Shown here: positions 22,752 to 23,617 of the stretch, in pieces
How positions within the stretch are numbered: the stretch's first letter is position 1
Layout: the number at the start of each line of letters is the position of its first letter
NCBI GenBank assembly: GCA_947425005.1
Contig: CANDYP010000009.1
Location: 1 to 23,617, forward strand
Length of the DNA: 23,617 bases
Direction: 5' to 3'
Source: Rickettsiales bacterium
GTDB lineage: Bacteria > Pseudomonadota > Alphaproteobacteria > Rickettsiales > UBA1997
Position numbers and translations under genes: made by a program
Notes under the pieces: generated by a model
The model's input: the letters and a program-made list of their open reading frames with translations, nothing else
What the model was told of the DNA's origin: nothing
The model's database searches: none

Positions 22752-23617
22752 ATGAAAGAATTCCAAACCTTATCAGATCTGCCTTGCTTCCAAGCCAATA
22801 AATTCAACAACGCGAGCGCCTTCAACTTTAAAGAAAAAGATGTTTGGAAAAGTTTTTCAAACCAAGAATTTTTCGAAAAAACTTTTTATTTCGCCTGCGG
22901 ACTTAAAGAAATCGGCGTTGAAAAAAATCAAACTTTAGCAATCTGCGCTTACCAAAATCCAATTTGGTTAATTGCGGATTTGGGCGCGATTCTAGCGGGA
23001 GCAGTGACGGTTCCAATCTTCCACAATATCTCAAAAGATAATCTGCTTTTTGAAATTTCTGATGCGGCGGTGAAGTATGTTTTTACCGATAATGCTGAAA
23101 TTTCTGATGCGGTAAAAGCTGCGAATTCGGATGTAAAAATTATTACTCACGAGCTGCAAAGAGAAAATACGATTAGCTTCGAAGAGCTGATTTTGCTCGG
23201 TGAAAAGGCGGTCAAAGAAAATAAATATCGCATCGAAGATCTTCTAAAAAATAATCAGCCTCAAGATTTAGCCACGATAATTTACACTTCGGGAAGTACG
23301 GGAAGGCCGAAGGGCGTTGAGCTGACGCATCACAATCTTGTCTCTCAAATAAAAGCAACCGAGCAGTGTTTTCCGCTGAATAGTCAAGATGTTGCTTTGT
23401 CATTTCTGCCGCTAGCCCATATTTTTGAACGCATGGTGATGATGTTTTACATCACGCAAGGCATCTCGATTTATTTTGCCGACAATGTAAAAAATGTCGG
23501 GAATCTGTTGCGCGAAGTGCGCCCAACCTTGATGACGACAGTCCCGCGCGTGTTAGAAAAAGTTTTCTCCCGCATCAAAGACGGCATTGATTCTGCTGGT
23601 TTTGTCAAAAAATTTTT
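22752..23617 (+). CDS. long-chain acyl-CoA synthetase, N-terminal part
   Basis: Activates fatty acids to acyl-CoA through an acyl-adenylate. The frame is open from ATG 22752 to the window edge (288 codons), so roughly the C-terminal half is missing from view. The AMP-binding P-loop is TIIYTSGSTGRPKG (residues ~175-188), followed by ELTHHNL, LPLAHIFERM (219-228) and TTVPRVLEKVF. The last two are typical of the FAA1/FadD15 long-chain branch rather than FadD proper. It is coupled to the M48 protease gene. Use on scavenged or recycled fatty acids is plausible. Confidence 0.93.
   Translation, partial: MKEFQTLSDLPCFQANKFNNASAFNFKEKDVWKSFSNQEFFEKTFYFACGLKEIGVEKNQTLAICAYQNPIWLIADLGAILAGAVTVPIFHNISKDNLLFEISDAAVKYVFTDNAEISDAVKAANSDVKIITHELQRENTISFEELILLGEKAVKENKYRIEDLLKNNQPQDLATIIYTSGSTGRPKGVELTHHNLVSQIKATEQCFPLNSQDVALSFLPLAHIFERMVMMFYITQGISIYFADNVKNVGNLLREVRPTLMTTVPRVLEKVFSRIKDGIDSAGFVKKF

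Overview
The window looks like chromosome from a Gram-negative alphaproteobacterium, probably a host-associated lineage in or near Rickettsiales/Holosporales. The clues are a class I lysyl-tRNA synthetase, a type A RNase P RNA, KDO-8-phosphate synthase (so LPS), a TrpRS core like that of Rickettsia, and many palindromic repeats, one of them read in frame inside mtaB. The lineage is inferred, not proven.

Layout. 1-237: C-terminal end of a coiled-coil protein that finishes in a basic stretch plus a CaaX-like box. 238-596: a gene-free mosaic of palindromes, a 12-bp tandem repeat and a copied scrap of a neighbouring lipoprotein gene. 597-1839 (-): mutM followed by a small lipoprotein gene. 1973-3711 (+): queH and a periplasmic asparaginase. 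3873-3947 (-): tRNA-Gly(GCC), with nested palindromes at its 3' end. 4169-7942 (+): a two-BON-domain lipoprotein gene, mtaB and class I lysS. 8087-9492 (-): an alaS that stops after the catalytic core, and rnpB. 9585-11650 (+): trpS and nadA. 11651-12306 (-): a Phd/VapC toxin-antitoxin pair. 12406-13533 (-): a lipoprotein of unknown function. 13629-14198 (+): pth. 14380-16285 (-): secG, gcvT, gcvH. 16374-19719 (+): a glycerol-1-phosphate dehydrogenase-like gene and a large serine beta-lactamase-fold protein. 19836-21504 (-): kdsA and an OmpR-type response regulator. 21625-23617 (+): an M48 membrane protease and the start of an acyl-CoA synthetase.

Functionally the region is rich in tRNA biology: QueH, MtaB, LysRS, AlaRS fragment, TrpRS, RNase P RNA, Pth and tRNA-Gly. 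Envelope functions form a second theme: KdsA, SecG, lipoproteins and the M48 protease. Several unrelated palindromic repeat families occupy the short intergenic gaps and often touch stop codons.

The most notable observations are the CaaX-ended coiled-coil protein (a candidate host-prenylated effector), the truncated alaS next to a palindrome, the in-frame palindrome in mtaB, and the signal-less serine hydrolase with an unrecognised C-terminal half.
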